From assembly GCF_009834125.1 (NCBI RefSeq), contig NZ_CP047146.1, positions 2,845,501 to 2,909,500 on the forward strand: 64,000 nt of DNA, read 5' to 3'. This document shows positions 36,359 through 45,675 of the stretch, piece by piece; the stretch's first letter is position 1; every line of letters begins with the position of its first letter. This DNA is from Streptomyces sp. GS7. Its GTDB lineage: Bacteria > Actinomycetota > Actinomycetes > Streptomycetales > Streptomycetaceae. The notes under the pieces are model-generated. The model ran no database searches. It saw only the letters and a list, made by a program, of their open reading frames with translations, and had not been told where the DNA came from. The translations under genes and the position numbers were made by a program.

Positions 36359-39300
36359 CCGACACCGGCCAGGTCCCGGGCGAGGGACAGCCGGAGAACG
36401 CAGGCGGACATCGCGGGCAGCCGCAGCCGGCCGTTCCTTCCCCTGCCGACGCCGGCCCGACGCAGCAGCCGGGCGACTACCCCTACCTCGACGCGGCCGA
36501 GACCGTCCCCGAGGACGACGACCTGCTGCTGATGCCGGGCGCCCAGGGCGCCTGGAGCGAGCAGCCGGCCCAGCAGATGCCGCAGCCCGCCCAGCCGCAG
36601 CCGCACGCCGTACCGCAGCAGGGCGGGCCGTTCGACGCGGCTGCCGCCCCCCAGCAGGCCGCGGGTTACGAGCCGGTCCCCGCACCGGCCGCCGAGCACG
36701 CGGCCGTCGGCGACCACGAGAGCGGCGGTCGCGACTCCGGTTCCGTCGACCTCGGCGCCGTCCGCATCCCGCAGCCCGCGGCCCCCCAGCCGCAGGCGCG
36801 CGCACGGGCCGCCGCCCAGCCCGCCGCCGCGCCGCGCCGTCCGCTCCACATGGGCCCGCCCGTCCCGGACGCGACCGGCGGTGTGGTCCGTTCACTGGCC
36901 GACCGCGGCCCGGCCGAGGTGCCCCAGGCCGCGCCCCGGCAGCCCGCCCAGGTGTCCGGCGGCCCCGAGTACCTCGACGTACCGGCCGAGGCCCCGCAGG
37001 CGCCGGAGGCCGTGGCGGTGGGCGACCAGCCCGCCGAGGCGCAGCCCTATCCGGAGCAGGCCGCCCACGGGGACGCCGGTTACGCGACGCCGCCCGCGGG
37101 TGCCCCGGCTTACGTCCAGCAGCCCTACGACGGCCAGTTGTACGCCGAGCAGTCCTACGGGGCCGCCGGGCAGGGCCCGTTGCCCGGGCCGCAGCTGGGC
37201 GAGATTCCGTCCCAGGTCCCGGCGCAGGTGCAGCCGTGGGGAGAGGCGTCCGCGCAGGCGGTGTCGGTCCCCGTGCCGGAGGCCGCGCAGACCCCGGGCG
37301 ACGCGGACGCGGTCGCCGCCGCGGCGCCGGTGCCCACCGAGCCCGCCGAACAGAGCGCCGTACCGGCCGTCGAGCCGACCCCGCAGCCCCAGCAGCCCCA
37401 GCCGGACGGCGCGTTGCCCGTGGCGCAGCCGCAGGCCCAGGCGCAGCCGCAGACTCCGGCGCAGCCGGCGCCGGTGCCCGCCGAGGGCGCCGCGGCGGCG
37501 GTCGCGGCCGTGGTGGTGGACGCCTCGGGTTCCGCGGTCGTCGTGGAGGCCGCCGAGCCGGCTGACGCCGCAGGTGCGGCCCCGGGCACGCCGGTCCAGG
37601 CTCCGGCCGAGGCGGTGGAGCAGCCGCAGCACCCGGCGGCGGAGGCCGCCGCTCCGCAAGCCCCCGTCCAGGAGGCTCCGGTCCAGGCGGCCCCCGCGCC
37701 GGTCCAGGAACTCCCCGCTCAGGACGTCCCCGTAGCGGCCGCGCAGCCGCAGCAGGAAGCAACGGTGGAGGCGGTGGCACAAGCAGTGGCGGACACGACA
37801 GCGGCAGCGGCAGAGGCCGAGGTGCAGCCCGCGGACCAGGCCGGTCCGGCAGCCTCGCCCGGCCATGCCGAGCAGGTTCCGCAGGCCGCCGCCCCGCAGC
37901 AGGACGCCGCCCAGCCGGCCGCCGCCGAGGAGGCCCCGGCCGCGTCCCAGCCCGTGGCCGAACCCCGGCCCGCCCAGGCCGAGTCCGGCGCACCGGCCGA
38001 GCACCGGCAGCCCACGGACGCCCAGCCGGTCGCCGCGGCCCAGCCGGTCGCCCCCGAGGGCGAGCCGGACGCCGCGGCCGCGCCGCAGGGCCCCGTCGCC
38101 CTGCCCGCAGCCGAGAGCGCCGCGCCCCAGGACCAGGCCGTCATAGAGGAGCCCGGGGCGCAGGCGGCGGAGTCCGCGCCGGCCCCCGTAGCCGCCGAGG
38201 GCGGACACAGCGCCGCGCCGGCACCGGCGGCGCCCGTCGCCCCCGAGGGCGCTCAGCCCCCGGCCGCGCCGCAGCCCGACGCGGCGGCCGCCGAGGCCCC
38301 GGCAGTGGCCGACGCCCCGGCGGAGGTCCCGGCGGACGGCGCCGCACAGCCTGCCGCGGCGCAGGACGCCGAGCCCGTCCCGGATGCCGCCCCCGCCGCT
38401 GCCGACCAGCCCACCGCGGATGCCCCCGCCGCCCCCGCCGCCGCGGCGGAGAACGTGGTCCTGCACATCCCGGCCCAGGCGACCGCGGAGCCCGTCCCGG
38501 CGGCCGGGGCCGCGCCCGACGCCGCGCAGCCGGCCGCCGCCGAGCAGGCACCGGAGGCCGCCGCGGCCGCCGATGCCGCGCACGACGGCACCCCCCGCCC
38601 GCACCAGCAGGACGACGCCCAACTCGTCGAACTCGGCGAGGGCGAGGACCACTCCCCGGCGGCCTCCCAGGACGAGGCCCCCGTCGCACCCGCCGACGGG
38701 GCCACCGACGGCGGCGACACCCCCGGCGCCGCCACCCCGGCCGCCCCCGCCTACGACGACTCCGAGCGCGCCGCGGTGCACCGCGTCATCCGCGAACGCC
38801 GCGACATCCGCAACGGCTTCCGCGGCGACCCGATCCCCAACGAAGTGCTGCTGCGCGTCCTGGAAGCGGCCCACACCGCCCCCAGCGTCGGCCACTCCCA
38901 GCCCTGGGACTTCGTCGTCATCAGGTCCGACGACACCCGCGAGAAGATGCACCAGCTCGCCATGCGGCAGCGCGACGCCTACGCCAAGTCGCTGCCGAAG
39001 GCGCGCGCCAAGCAGTTCCGCGAGCTGAAGATCGAGGCGATCCTCGAAACGCCGGTGAACATCGTCGTCACCGCCGACCCCACCCGCGGCGGCCGGCACA
39101 CCCTCGGCCGGCACACCCAGCCGCAGATGGCCCCGTACTCCTCGGCGCTCGCCGTCGAGAACCTCTGGCTCGCCGCCCGCGCCGAGGGCCTCGGCGTCGG
39201 CTGGGTCAGCTTCTTCGACGAGCGCGAGATGGTCCGCGAACTGGGCCTGCCCGAACACCTCGAAGTCGTCGCCTACCTCTGCGTCGGCTACGTCGACGAG

Positions 39301-40470
39301 TTCCCGGACGAGCCCGAACTGCTCCAGGCGGGCTGGTCCAAGCGCCGCCCGCTGTCCTGGGTCGTCCACGAGGAGACCTACGGCCGGCGCGCGCTTCCCG
39401 GCGAGGACCCGCACGACCTCCTCCAGGAGACCCTCCAGGGCATCCGCCCGCTGGACGCCAAGGCGCTCGGCGAAGCCTGGGAGCGGCAGAAGCGGATGAC
39501 CAAGCCGGCCGGGGCACTGGGCATGCTGGAGATCATCTCCGCGCAGCTCAGCGGCCTGTCCCGCAAGTGCCCGCCGCCCATCCCGGAGCCGGCCGCGGTC
39601 GCGATCTTCGCCGGCGACCACGGCGTCCACGCCCAGGGCGTGACCCCCTGGCCCCAGGAGGTCACCGGCCAGATGGTCGCCAACTTCCTGGGCGGCGGCG
39701 CGGTCTGCAACGCCTTCGCCAACCAGGTCGGCGCCGAGGTGTGCGTGGTCGACGTCGGCGTGGCCGGCGAACTCCCCGCCACGCCCGGCCTGCTGCCCCG
39801 CAAGGTCCGGCCCGGCACCGCCGACTTCACCCAGGGCCCCGCGATGACCCAGGAAGAGGTCCTCAAGGCCATCGAGGTCGGCATCGAGACCGCCCGGGAC
39901 CTGGTGGCCGCCGGAAACAAGGCGCTGCTGACCGGTGAGATGGGCATCGCCAACACCACCGCCTCGGCCGCCCTGATCGCCGTCTACACAGGCGTCGACC
40001 CGGCCGAGGTCACCGGCCGCGGCACCGGCATCAACGACGAGACGCACGCCCGCAAGGTCGACGTCGTCCGCCGCGCCCTGGAACTCCACCAGCCCGACCC
40101 GGCCGACCCGGTCGGCGTCCTCGCCGCGCTCGGCGGCCTGGAGCACGCGGCCATCGTCGGCCTGATCCTCGGCGGCGCCTCGCTGCGCACGCCGGTGATC
40201 CTGGACGGCGTCAGCGCCGGAGCCGCCGCCCTGGTGGCCCGGGCCATCGCCCCCGAGGCGCTGGCCGCCTGCATCGCCGGCCACCGCAGCGCCGAGCCGG
40301 GCCATGTCGCGGCGCTGAACAAGCTGGGCCTGCGCCCGATCGTCGACCTCGACCTGCGGCTGGGCGAGGGCACCGGCGCACTGCTCGCGCTGCCCATCGT
40401 GCAGAGCGCCGCCCGCGCCATGCACGAGGTCGCCACCTTCGACTCCGCCGGAGTCACCGAGAAGAGCTGA
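36355..40470 (+). CDS. cobT: Fusion of a long disordered region, BluB-like DMB synthase and CobT phosphoribosyltransferase
   Basis: 1371 residues. Residues 1-799 are low-complexity Ala/Pro/Gln/Glu-rich sequence without a fold. BluB follows from ~800 (RAVHRVIRERRDIRNGF-like flavin-destructase opening, HTAPSVGHSQPWDFVVIR, APYSSALAVENLWLAARAEG). It makes 5,6-dimethylbenzimidazole from FMNH2. From ~1025 comes CobT (GALGMLEIISAQLSGLS, IFAGDHGVHAQGVTPWPQEV, TGEMGIANTTASAAL), with the catalytic Glu at E1338 in LGEGTGA. So lower-ligand synthesis and activation are in one chain. The start overlaps a 6-codon uORF. The GC-rich repeats also leave a long open frame on the other strand, which is not coding. 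Confidence 0.92.
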   Translation: MTDTGQVPGEGQPENAGGHRGQPQPAVPSPADAGPTQQPGDYPYLDAAETVPEDDDLLLMPGAQGAWSEQPAQQMPQPAQPQPHAVPQQGGPFDAAAAPQQAAGYEPVPAPAAEHAAVGDHESGGRDSGSVDLGAVRIPQPAAPQPQARARAAAQPAAAPRRPLHMGPPVPDATGGVVRSLADRGPAEVPQAAPRQPAQVSGGPEYLDVPAEAPQAPEAVAVGDQPAEAQPYPEQAAHGDAGYATPPAGAPAYVQQPYDGQLYAEQSYGAAGQGPLPGPQLGEIPSQVPAQVQPWGEASAQAVSVPVPEAAQTPGDADAVAAAAPVPTEPAEQSAVPAVEPTPQPQQPQPDGALPVAQPQAQAQPQTPAQPAPVPAEGAAAAVAAVVVDASGSAVVVEAAEPADAAGAAPGTPVQAPAEAVEQPQHPAAEAAAPQAPVQEAPVQAAPAPVQELPAQDVPVAAAQPQQEATVEAVAQAVADTTAAAAEAEVQPADQAGPAASPGHAEQVPQAAAPQQDAAQPAAAEEAPAASQPVAEPRPAQAESGAPAEHRQPTDAQPVAAAQPVAPEGEPDAAAAPQGPVALPAAESAAPQDQAVIEEPGAQAAESAPAPVAAEGGHSAAPAPAAPVAPEGAQPPAAPQPDAAAAEAPAVADAPAEVPADGAAQPAAAQDAEPVPDAAPAAADQPTADAPAAPAAAAENVVLHIPAQATAEPVPAAGAAPDAAQPAAAEQAPEAAAAADAAHDGTPRPHQQDDAQLVELGEGEDHSPAASQDEAPVAPADGATDGGDTPGAATPAAPAYDDSERAAVHRVIRERRDIRNGFRGDPIPNEVLLRVLEAAHTAPSVGHSQPWDFVVIRSDDTREKMHQLAMRQRDAYAKSLPKARAKQFRELKIEAILETPVNIVVTADPTRGGRHTLGRHTQPQMAPYSSALAVENLWLAARAEGLGVGWVSFFDEREMVRELGLPEHLEVVAYLCVGYVDEFPDEPELLQAGWSKRRPLSWVVHEETYGRRALPGEDPHDLLQETLQGIRPLDAKALGEAWERQKRMTKPAGALGMLEIISAQLSGLSRKCPPPIPEPAAVAIFAGDHGVHAQGVTPWPQEVTGQMVANFLGGGAVCNAFANQVGAEVCVVDVGVAGELPATPGLLPRKVRPGTADFTQGPAMTQEEVLKAIEVGIETARDLVAAGNKALLTGEMGIANTTASAALIAVYTGVDPAEVTGRGTGINDETHARKVDVVRRALELHQPDPADPVGVLAALGGLEHAAIVGLILGGASLRTPVILDGVSAGAAALVARAIAPEALAACIAGHRSAEPGHVAALNKLGLRPIVDLDLRLGEGTGALLALPIVQSAARAMHEVATFDSAGVTEKS

Positions 40471-40713
40471 CCGGGACCGGCGGTCGCCAGGCCGCCCCCC
40501 TCGCACGACCTCCGGCCCGCAGCCCCAGGGCCTGCCGTCAACCTCCCGCCGCCCGTGCCCCGGGCGGACGACGGTGGTTGGCCGACAGGCCCTAGGCTGT
40601 GGGCCGGGGCCGTAGCGCCTCCCGGGCCCGTTTCCCCTCATCAGCCGCTCCAGTGCCGCAGCGACTGAGCCGGACGCCGAACCCGCACCATCCGCACAAG
40701 GAGCCGTACCACC

Positions 40714-41952
40714 ATGGCCGAGCATGCCTCCGAACACGCCGCCTACCCCGTCGGACTGCGGCTGTCCGGCCGCCGCGTGGTCGTCCTGGGCGCCGGGCAG
40801 GTCGCCCAGCGCCGGCTCCCCTCGCTCATCGCCGCGGGCGCCGACGTCCTGCTGATCTCCCCGTCGGCCACCCCCTCCGTAGAGGCGATGGCCGACACCG
40901 GCGAGATCCGCTGGGAGCGCCGCCGCTACCGGGCCGGTGACCTCGAAGGCGCCTGGTACGCGCTGATCTCCACCGACGACCCCGAGGCCAACGCCGCCGC
41001 CTCCCAGGAGGCCGAGGACCGCCGCGTCTGGTGCGTACGCTCCGACGACGCCGAGGCCGCCACCGCCTGGACCCCGGCCACCGGCCGCAGCGAGGGCGTC
41101 ACCGTGGCCGTGCTCACCGGCCGCGACCCGCGCCGCTCCGCCGCCGTCCGCGACGCCATCGTCGAGGGCCTGCGCGACGGCAGCCTCGCCGCCCCGCACC
41201 ACCGCCGCCCGCACACCCCCGGTGTGGCCCTGGTCGGCGGCGGCCCCGGCGACCCCGACCTGATCACCGTCCGGGGCCGCCGGCTGCTCGCCGAGGCCGA
41301 CGTGGTCATCGCCGACCGGCTCGGGCCGCGCGATCTGCTCGCCGAACTCCCGCCGCACGTCGAGGTCATCGACGCGGCGAAGATCCCGTACGGCCGCTTC
41401 ATGGCCCAAGAGGCCATCAACAACGCCCTGATCGAGCACGCCAAGGCCGGCAAGGCCGTGGTCCGACTCAAGGGCGGCGACCCGTTCGTCTTCGGCCGCG
41501 GCATGGAGGAGGCCCAGGCGCTGGCCGCCGCCGGCATCCCCTGCACGGTCGTCCCCGGCATCTCCAGCACCATCTCCGTCCCCGGCGCCGCCGGCATCCC
41601 CGTCACGCACCGCGGCGTCGCCCATGAGTTCACCGTCGTCAGCGGCCATGTCGCTCCCGACGACGAGCGCTCGCTGGTGGACTGGGCCGCGCTCGCCAAG
41701 CTGCGCGGCACCCTCGTCGTCCTGATGGGCGTGGAGAACAGCGGCGCCATCGCCGCCAAGCTCGTGGAGCACGGCCGCGCCGCCGACACCCCCGCCGCGG
41801 TCATCCAGGAAGGCACCACCGCCTCCCAGCGCCGCGTCGACGCCACCCTGGCGACCCTCGGCGAGACCGTACGGGCCGAAGGCATCCGCCCGCCGGCCGT
41901 CATCGTCATCGGAGACGTCGTCACCGTCGCCGGCCCCACCCCCCTCAGCTGA
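40714..41952 (+). CDS. cysG: CysG-like uroporphyrinogen-III C-methyltransferase with precorrin-2 dehydrogenase domain
   Basis: 412 residues. The N-terminal ~115 residues are a siroheme-synthase dehydrogenase domain (VVVLGAGQVAQRRLPSLIAAG, NAD-binding). From ~165 follows the SUMT domain with VALVGGGPGDPDLITVRG, IPYGRFMAQEAIN, VVRLKGGDPFVFGRG and TVVPGISSTISVPGAAGIP. It makes precorrin-2, feeding cobalamin and siroheme. The linker is short, and the middle dimerisation part of full CysG is reduced, so ferrochelatase activity is uncertain. Its place after cobL and BluB-CobT supports the cobalamin role. Confidence 0.93.
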   Translation: MAEHASEHAAYPVGLRLSGRRVVVLGAGQVAQRRLPSLIAAGADVLLISPSATPSVEAMADTGEIRWERRRYRAGDLEGAWYALISTDDPEANAAASQEAEDRRVWCVRSDDAEAATAWTPATGRSEGVTVAVLTGRDPRRSAAVRDAIVEGLRDGSLAAPHHRRPHTPGVALVGGGPGDPDLITVRGRRLLAEADVVIADRLGPRDLLAELPPHVEVIDAAKIPYGRFMAQEAINNALIEHAKAGKAVVRLKGGDPFVFGRGMEEAQALAAAGIPCTVVPGISSTISVPGAAGIPVTHRGVAHEFTVVSGHVAPDDERSLVDWAALAKLRGTLVVLMGVENSGAIAAKLVEHGRAADTPAAVIQEGTTASQRRVDATLATLGETVRAEGIRPPAVIVIGDVVTVAGPTPLS

Positions 41953-42005
41953 CCGACCCGCTCCCCGGCGTGGGAATCCCGAGACCGACAAGGCACTATC
42001 TCCCC

Positions 42006-42824
42006 GTGGCAGAAATCATCACCGTCGAGGACCCGGACGACCCGCGGCTGCGCGACTACACCGGTCTCACCGACGTCGAGCTGCGGCGCCGGCGCGAGCC
42101 CGCCGAAGGGCTCTTCATCGCCGAGGGCGAGAAGGTCATCCGGCGCGCCCGGCACGCCGGGTACGAGATGCGCTCCATGCTGCTCTCGGCCAAGTGGGTC
42201 GACGTCATGCGCGATGTCATCGACGAGGTCCCGGCCCCGGTCTACGCGGTCAGCCCCGACCTCGCCGAGCGGGTGACGGGCTATCACGTCCACCGCGGGG
42301 CGCTCGCCTCGATGCAGCGCAAACCGCTGCCGGACGCCGCCGAACTGCTGCGCGCCACCCGCCGCATCGTGGTCATGGAAGCCGTCAACGACCACACCAA
42401 CATCGGCGCCATCTTCCGCAGCGCGGCGGCCCTCGGGATGGACGCGGTCCTGCTCTCCCCGGACTGCGCCGACCCCCTCTACCGCCGCTCGGTGAAGGTC
42501 TCCATGGGCGCGGTGTTCTCGGTCCCGTACGCCCGCCTGGAGAGCTGGCCGCGCGACCTGGCCGTCGTACGGGAGGCGGGCTTCAAGCTGCTCGCCCTCA
42601 CCCCGGCCGACCAGGCCACCGCCATCGACACCGCCGCCCCCCACACGCTGGAGCGCGCCGCCCTCATGCTGGGCGCCGAGGGCGGCGGCCTGACGGCGGG
42701 TGCCCTCCGCGCCGCCGACGAGTGGGTGCGCATCCCGATGGCCCACGGCATCGACTCCCTCAACGTAGGAGCCGCGGCCGCGGTGGCCTTCTACGCGGTG
42801 TCCGCGGGCCGCCCGTCCGCCTGA
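42006..42824 (+). CDS. SPOUT-family RNA 2'-O-methyltransferase (TrmH type)
   Basis: A 272-residue protein. An N-terminal substrate-binding segment (FIAEGEKVIRRARHAGYEMR) precedes the SPOUT knot: motif 1 NDHTNIGAIFRSAAALGMDAV, motif 2 LMLGAEGGGL and motif 3 IPMAHGIDSLNVGAAAAVAFY. It should 2'-O-methylate rRNA or tRNA; the exact site is unknown. The start is GTG 42006, giving VAEIITVEDPDDPRL; it lies 53 bp after the SUMT gene. The call as TrmH/SpoU family is firm, the target is not. Confidence 0.92.
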   Translation: MAEIITVEDPDDPRLRDYTGLTDVELRRRREPAEGLFIAEGEKVIRRARHAGYEMRSMLLSAKWVDVMRDVIDEVPAPVYAVSPDLAERVTGYHVHRGALASMQRKPLPDAAELLRATRRIVVMEAVNDHTNIGAIFRSAAALGMDAVLLSPDCADPLYRRSVKVSMGAVFSVPYARLESWPRDLAVVREAGFKLLALTPADQATAIDTAAPHTLERAALMLGAEGGGLTAGALRAADEWVRIPMAHGIDSLNVGAAAAVAFYAVSAGRPSA

Positions 42825-42849
42825 GGCACTTGTCCGGGGCGTATCGCGA

Positions 42850-42872
42850 AGGTGCCGGCCAGGCCGGCACCT
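42850..42872. terminator. Terminator after the RNA methyltransferase
   Basis: AGGTGCCGGCC-A-GGCCGGCACCT, an 11-bp perfect palindrome around one base, 26 bp after the stop codon. Confidence 0.65.
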
Positions 42873-43279
42873 CCCGACGGTCCAGGTCGGCCCGGGACGG
42901 CCGCAGTGGTGACCGTCGCCGATTCCACCGTGCACCATTCCCATGGTTGCCGTGGCGCCCGCCTGCCCCGGCCGGGCACCGGTTCTCGGAGACCGGTCGG
43001 CCGCTGCGGCCACCACCGGGTCCGATCCGGGAGTGTTGGGGTGGCGACCGCGGCGGCGGGAAGGCGTGCACGGCCGGTGGAGAGTCACACCGGAGACGGG
43101 AACTCACCACCAGGGCAAAGCCGTTGGAGGAGATGTGCGGTTCACCGGAGCCCCGGCCGCCGGCGTGCGTACCAGAAGTGGATCAAGGGCGCGCGATGAT
43201 CATCTACCGGCCCCCGGGTCCCTGCCCCCCAGGGCGCGCCCTCAGGCCCCTCGGCCGTGGGCCCGCATCCCGTGCCCGC
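42873..43279. other. Intergenic stretch between convergent genes
   Basis: About 400 bp between the methyltransferase terminator and the end of the kinase gene. Frames here are short and lack coding character. I see no RNA gene or repeat. Confidence 0.5.
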
Positions 43280-44614
43280 TCACGCCCCGGGCGCCGGCGC
43301 GTCCTCCGACGCGTTCCCGCCGCCGTACGCGGTGACCGGCGCCGGCCGCTGCGTGCCCATCCCGTGGGCCGGTCCCTGGCAGCCCTGGGCCGCCGCGATC
43401 CCCAGCGCCACCAGCAGCGTCACCACCACGAACACGACCACCCGCTGCCGCAGCAGCCGCCGGTCGGGACCCGGTCGGCGCACGCCGGATCCGGTCCGCA
43501 CCGGAGTACGTGAACCGTTTCGCCCCGCAGGACGGGGTGCCGGCCTCCGCCCGCCGGTCCGCTGACCGGTGCCCGACGCCGGGCCCCCGGGCCGGGACGA
43601 CGCATCCCGCGGCGTCGGCGGCCGGGACGGCTTCGGACGCGGGGTGGGAGCGCCCGCCGGCCGCCGCTCGGTGCGCTGCCGCGCGTACTCCTCGGCCCGC
43701 TGCCCGGTCGGCCGGTCCGACGGGGGGCGCTCGACGCGCCCCCAACCGGCGCCGCCGCCCGCCCCGTTCTCCAGCGGCCCACCCGTCACACCGTGCGCCT
43801 CACGGGCCGCGATCTCCTTGAGCCGCAGGGAGAGCGACAGGGTGCTGGGGCGGTCCGCGGGGTCCTTGGCGAGGCAGGCCGCGAGCAACGGCGCCAGCGC
43901 GTCCGGCACCCCGGCCAGCTGCGCCTCCTCATGGACGACGCGGTAGAGCATGACCTCCGAACTGCCCTGCCCGAAGGGTGAGTCCGCGGTGCAGGCGTAC
44001 GCGAGCGTGGCGCCCAGGGAGAAGATGTCCGTCGCCGGCGTCACCGCGGCCCCGCGCACCTGCTCCGGTGCCAGGAAGCCGGGCGACCCCACGGCCGTAC
44101 CGACGTGCGTCAGCGTGCTGGCGCCGGTCGCCCAGGCGATCCCGAAGTCGATGATCCGCGGCCCCTTGGGCGACAGCAGGATGTTGGACGGCTTCAGATC
44201 CCGGTGCACCACACCCGCGTCGTGGACGGCCAGCAGCCCCTCGGACAGCGCCGCGCCGACCGCCGCGACCTGTGCCGGCGACAGCGGACCCTCCTCGTTC
44301 ACCTTGTCGTGCAGCGAGGGCCCCGGTACGTACTGGGTCGCGAACCACGGGCGGTCCGCGTCCAGATCGGCCGCCACCAGCCGTGCCGTGCAGCCGCCGC
44401 GGATCCGCCGGGCCGCCGAGACCTCCCGCGCGAACCGCGACCGGAATTCCTGATCCTCCGCCAGATCCGGCCGGATCACCTTCAATGCGACCCGCTGACC
44501 GCGCTTGTCGGAGCCGAGGTAGACCACGCCCATCCCGCCCGCGCCGAGCCGGCGGTGCAGCCGGAACGTCCCGACGACACGCGGGTCCTCGCGTCGGAGC
44601 CGCATCATCGCCAT
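43280..44614 (-). CDS. Membrane serine/threonine protein kinase
   Basis: A 444-residue Hanks-type kinase. The kinase domain (~14-270) has the P-loop LGAGGMGVVYLG, catalytic K45 in VALKVI, HRDLKPSNILL, the DFG site in IIDFGIAWAT and the SPGFLAPEQV activation segment. A Pro/Arg/Gly-rich linker leads to one membrane helix (RVVVFVVVTLLVALGIAAAQ) and a short ~35-residue extracytoplasmic tail with no PASTA repeats. ATG 44614 follows AGGGGA. Sensor input is unclear because the outer part is so short. A dyad lies upstream at 44668-44700. Confidence 0.9.
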   Translation of the reverse strand: MAMMRLRREDPRVVGTFRLHRRLGAGGMGVVYLGSDKRGQRVALKVIRPDLAEDQEFRSRFAREVSAARRIRGGCTARLVAADLDADRPWFATQYVPGPSLHDKVNEEGPLSPAQVAAVGAALSEGLLAVHDAGVVHRDLKPSNILLSPKGPRIIDFGIAWATGASTLTHVGTAVGSPGFLAPEQVRGAAVTPATDIFSLGATLAYACTADSPFGQGSSEVMLYRVVHEEAQLAGVPDALAPLLAACLAKDPADRPSTLSLSLRLKEIAAREAHGVTGGPLENGAGGGAGWGRVERPPSDRPTGQRAEEYARQRTERRPAGAPTPRPKPSRPPTPRDASSRPGGPASGTGQRTGGRRPAPRPAGRNGSRTPVRTGSGVRRPGPDRRLLRQRVVVFVVVTLLVALGIAAAQGCQGPAHGMGTQRPAPVTAYGGGNASEDAPAPGA

Positions 44615-44667
44615 GTCCGTCCCCTGCCTGCGGTGGGGAGGCCCCACTCCGCTCAACCGTCTGACGT

Positions 44668-44700
44668 GGCACAGCTTACGGATTGACGGCTCGCTGTGCC
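44668..44700 (-). promoter_or_regulatory. Dyad upstream of the kinase gene
   Basis: GGCACAGC (44668-44675) and GCTGTGCC (44693-44700) are perfect inverted repeats, 54 bp upstream of the kinase ATG. TAAGCT on the minus strand within the dyad could be a -10. The regulator is unknown. Confidence 0.35.
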
Positions 44701-45222
44701 GATAGGCCGCGCATGCGTCGGCCACCGGTTTGTCGGCGGCCGCCGCGATTCCCGGACCGCGCAGGGAAATCCCGCAGCGCCCCGGTCCGGCTACCCACCC
44801 CGGACCCCAATGATCCCTATTGGAACGGACTTTGACGGTACGAAAGGCAATTGTCCCGCTGCGCTCCCGGACGTCGGGAAACCGGCCCCGGGGCCGGGGC
44901 GCCGGGACGCGGGGGAGCGCGGGAAGTGATCGAAGTCACCGTTTCGCGATCACACGGGGAGGTAGGCCGCCGACCACGGCTCCGGGCCGGTCCGCCCACC
45001 GCCCTCCGGCCTCAGGGATGTCCCCGGGTCCGGCTCCCGCGCTCTCCACCCAGGGGAGTACGCCGGGCGCCCTCCCGTCATCCTCGCGGAGGCCCGTCAA
45101 GCGGTACGAGGGCATGACGCCCGGCGCCGCCCGGTTGCCTAATCTTGACGTCAAGCGGCGGGTGCAGCACTCGTCCCCCGAGGTCAGACGCCCGCCGCCC
45201 CAGACACGACAGGAGCGGGGCG
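44701..45222. other. Intergenic stretch before a small membrane gene
   Basis: About 520 bp with a less GC-rich core (CAATGATCCCTATTGG near 44810) and a TTGACG at 44833-44838 without a convincing -10. The frames here show no coding bias. I see nothing else. Confidence 0.45.
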
Positions 45223-45432
45223 ATGGCGGAGACCACGGCACGGACGGCCCTTCGGGCGCAGGGGCGCAGGGCCGCCGCCGCGCTCGACGGCCGACGGGCC
45301 TCCGGGACCCGCCATCCCCTCGTAGCGGTGGCCATGGTGCTGCCGCTGGTGTTCCTCCTGGCCGTGGTCTTCGGCGGCTGGGAAGCCGTCATCACACAGG
45401 CGTCGTCCGTGGCCGGAATGCTGGGGCGCTGA
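45223..45432 (+). CDS. Small single-helix membrane protein, unknown function
   Basis: 69 residues: a basic N-terminal half (TARTALRAQGRRAAAALDGR), one hydrophobic helix (VAVAMVLPLVFLLAVVFGGW) and a short outer tail. AGGAGCGGGG precedes the ATG. It stands alone, followed by a strong hairpin at 45523-45552 and convergent with the tRNA cluster. No family is recognised. Confidence 0.65.
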   Translation: MAETTARTALRAQGRRAAAALDGRRASGTRHPLVAVAMVLPLVFLLAVVFGGWEAVITQASSVAGMLGR

Positions 45433-45522
45433 ACGGGCGCCCCGGTCCCGGGAGAGCGGCCCGGGACGGGGGACTTCCGGTCGACAACCCCGTGGGGACG
45501 GGGGTGCGGCGGACGGCACGAT

Positions 45523-45552
45523 TGGCCGGGCATCTGGGGAGATGCCCGGCCA
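45523..45552 (+). terminator. Hairpin terminator after the small membrane gene
   Basis: TGGCCGGGCATCT (45523-45535) and AGATGCCCGGCCA (45540-45552) form a perfect 13-bp stem with a GGGG loop. Confidence 0.7.
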
Positions 45553-45554
45553 TC

Positions 45555-45588
45555 GAGCTGTGTGCGCAAGCGAGCTGTGTGCGCAAGC
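45555..45588 (+). repeat. Tandem 17-bp repeat
   Basis: GAGCTGTGTGCGCAAGC occurs twice head to tail (45555-45571, 45572-45588) between two terminators. Confidence 0.9.
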
Positions 45589-45637
45589 GGCCTGCCGCCC
45601 AAGACAGTTGAGTGGCGAGGCGTCCCGTACAACGACC

Positions 45638-45665
45638 GAGGGCCGGAGCAAACGCTCCGGCCCTC
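45638..45665 (-). terminator. Terminator of the tRNA cluster
   Basis: GAGGGCCGGAGC (45638-45649), loop AAAC, GCTCCGGCCCTC (45654-45665): a perfect 12-bp stem just past the 3' end of the last tRNA. Confidence 0.8.
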
Positions 45666-45675
45666 GGGTTCCGTG

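Noticed and set aside
36892..41991. A 1699-codon open frame on the minus strand opposite the cobalamin genes
   Set aside because: It is antisense to clearly identified BluB-CobT and SUMT genes; its sequence is low-complexity Gly/Arg/Asp and it exists only because GC-rich codons rarely give stops.
42852..43199. Short frames in the gap between the RNA methyltransferase and the kinase
   Set aside because: Arg/Pro-rich, no ribosome site, no conserved pattern, and several frames are open at once.
44820..45611. A 263-codon plus-strand frame upstream of and across the small membrane gene
   Set aside because: It overlaps the better-supported 69-residue gene in another frame and has an Arg/Gly/Ser-rich composition without domains.
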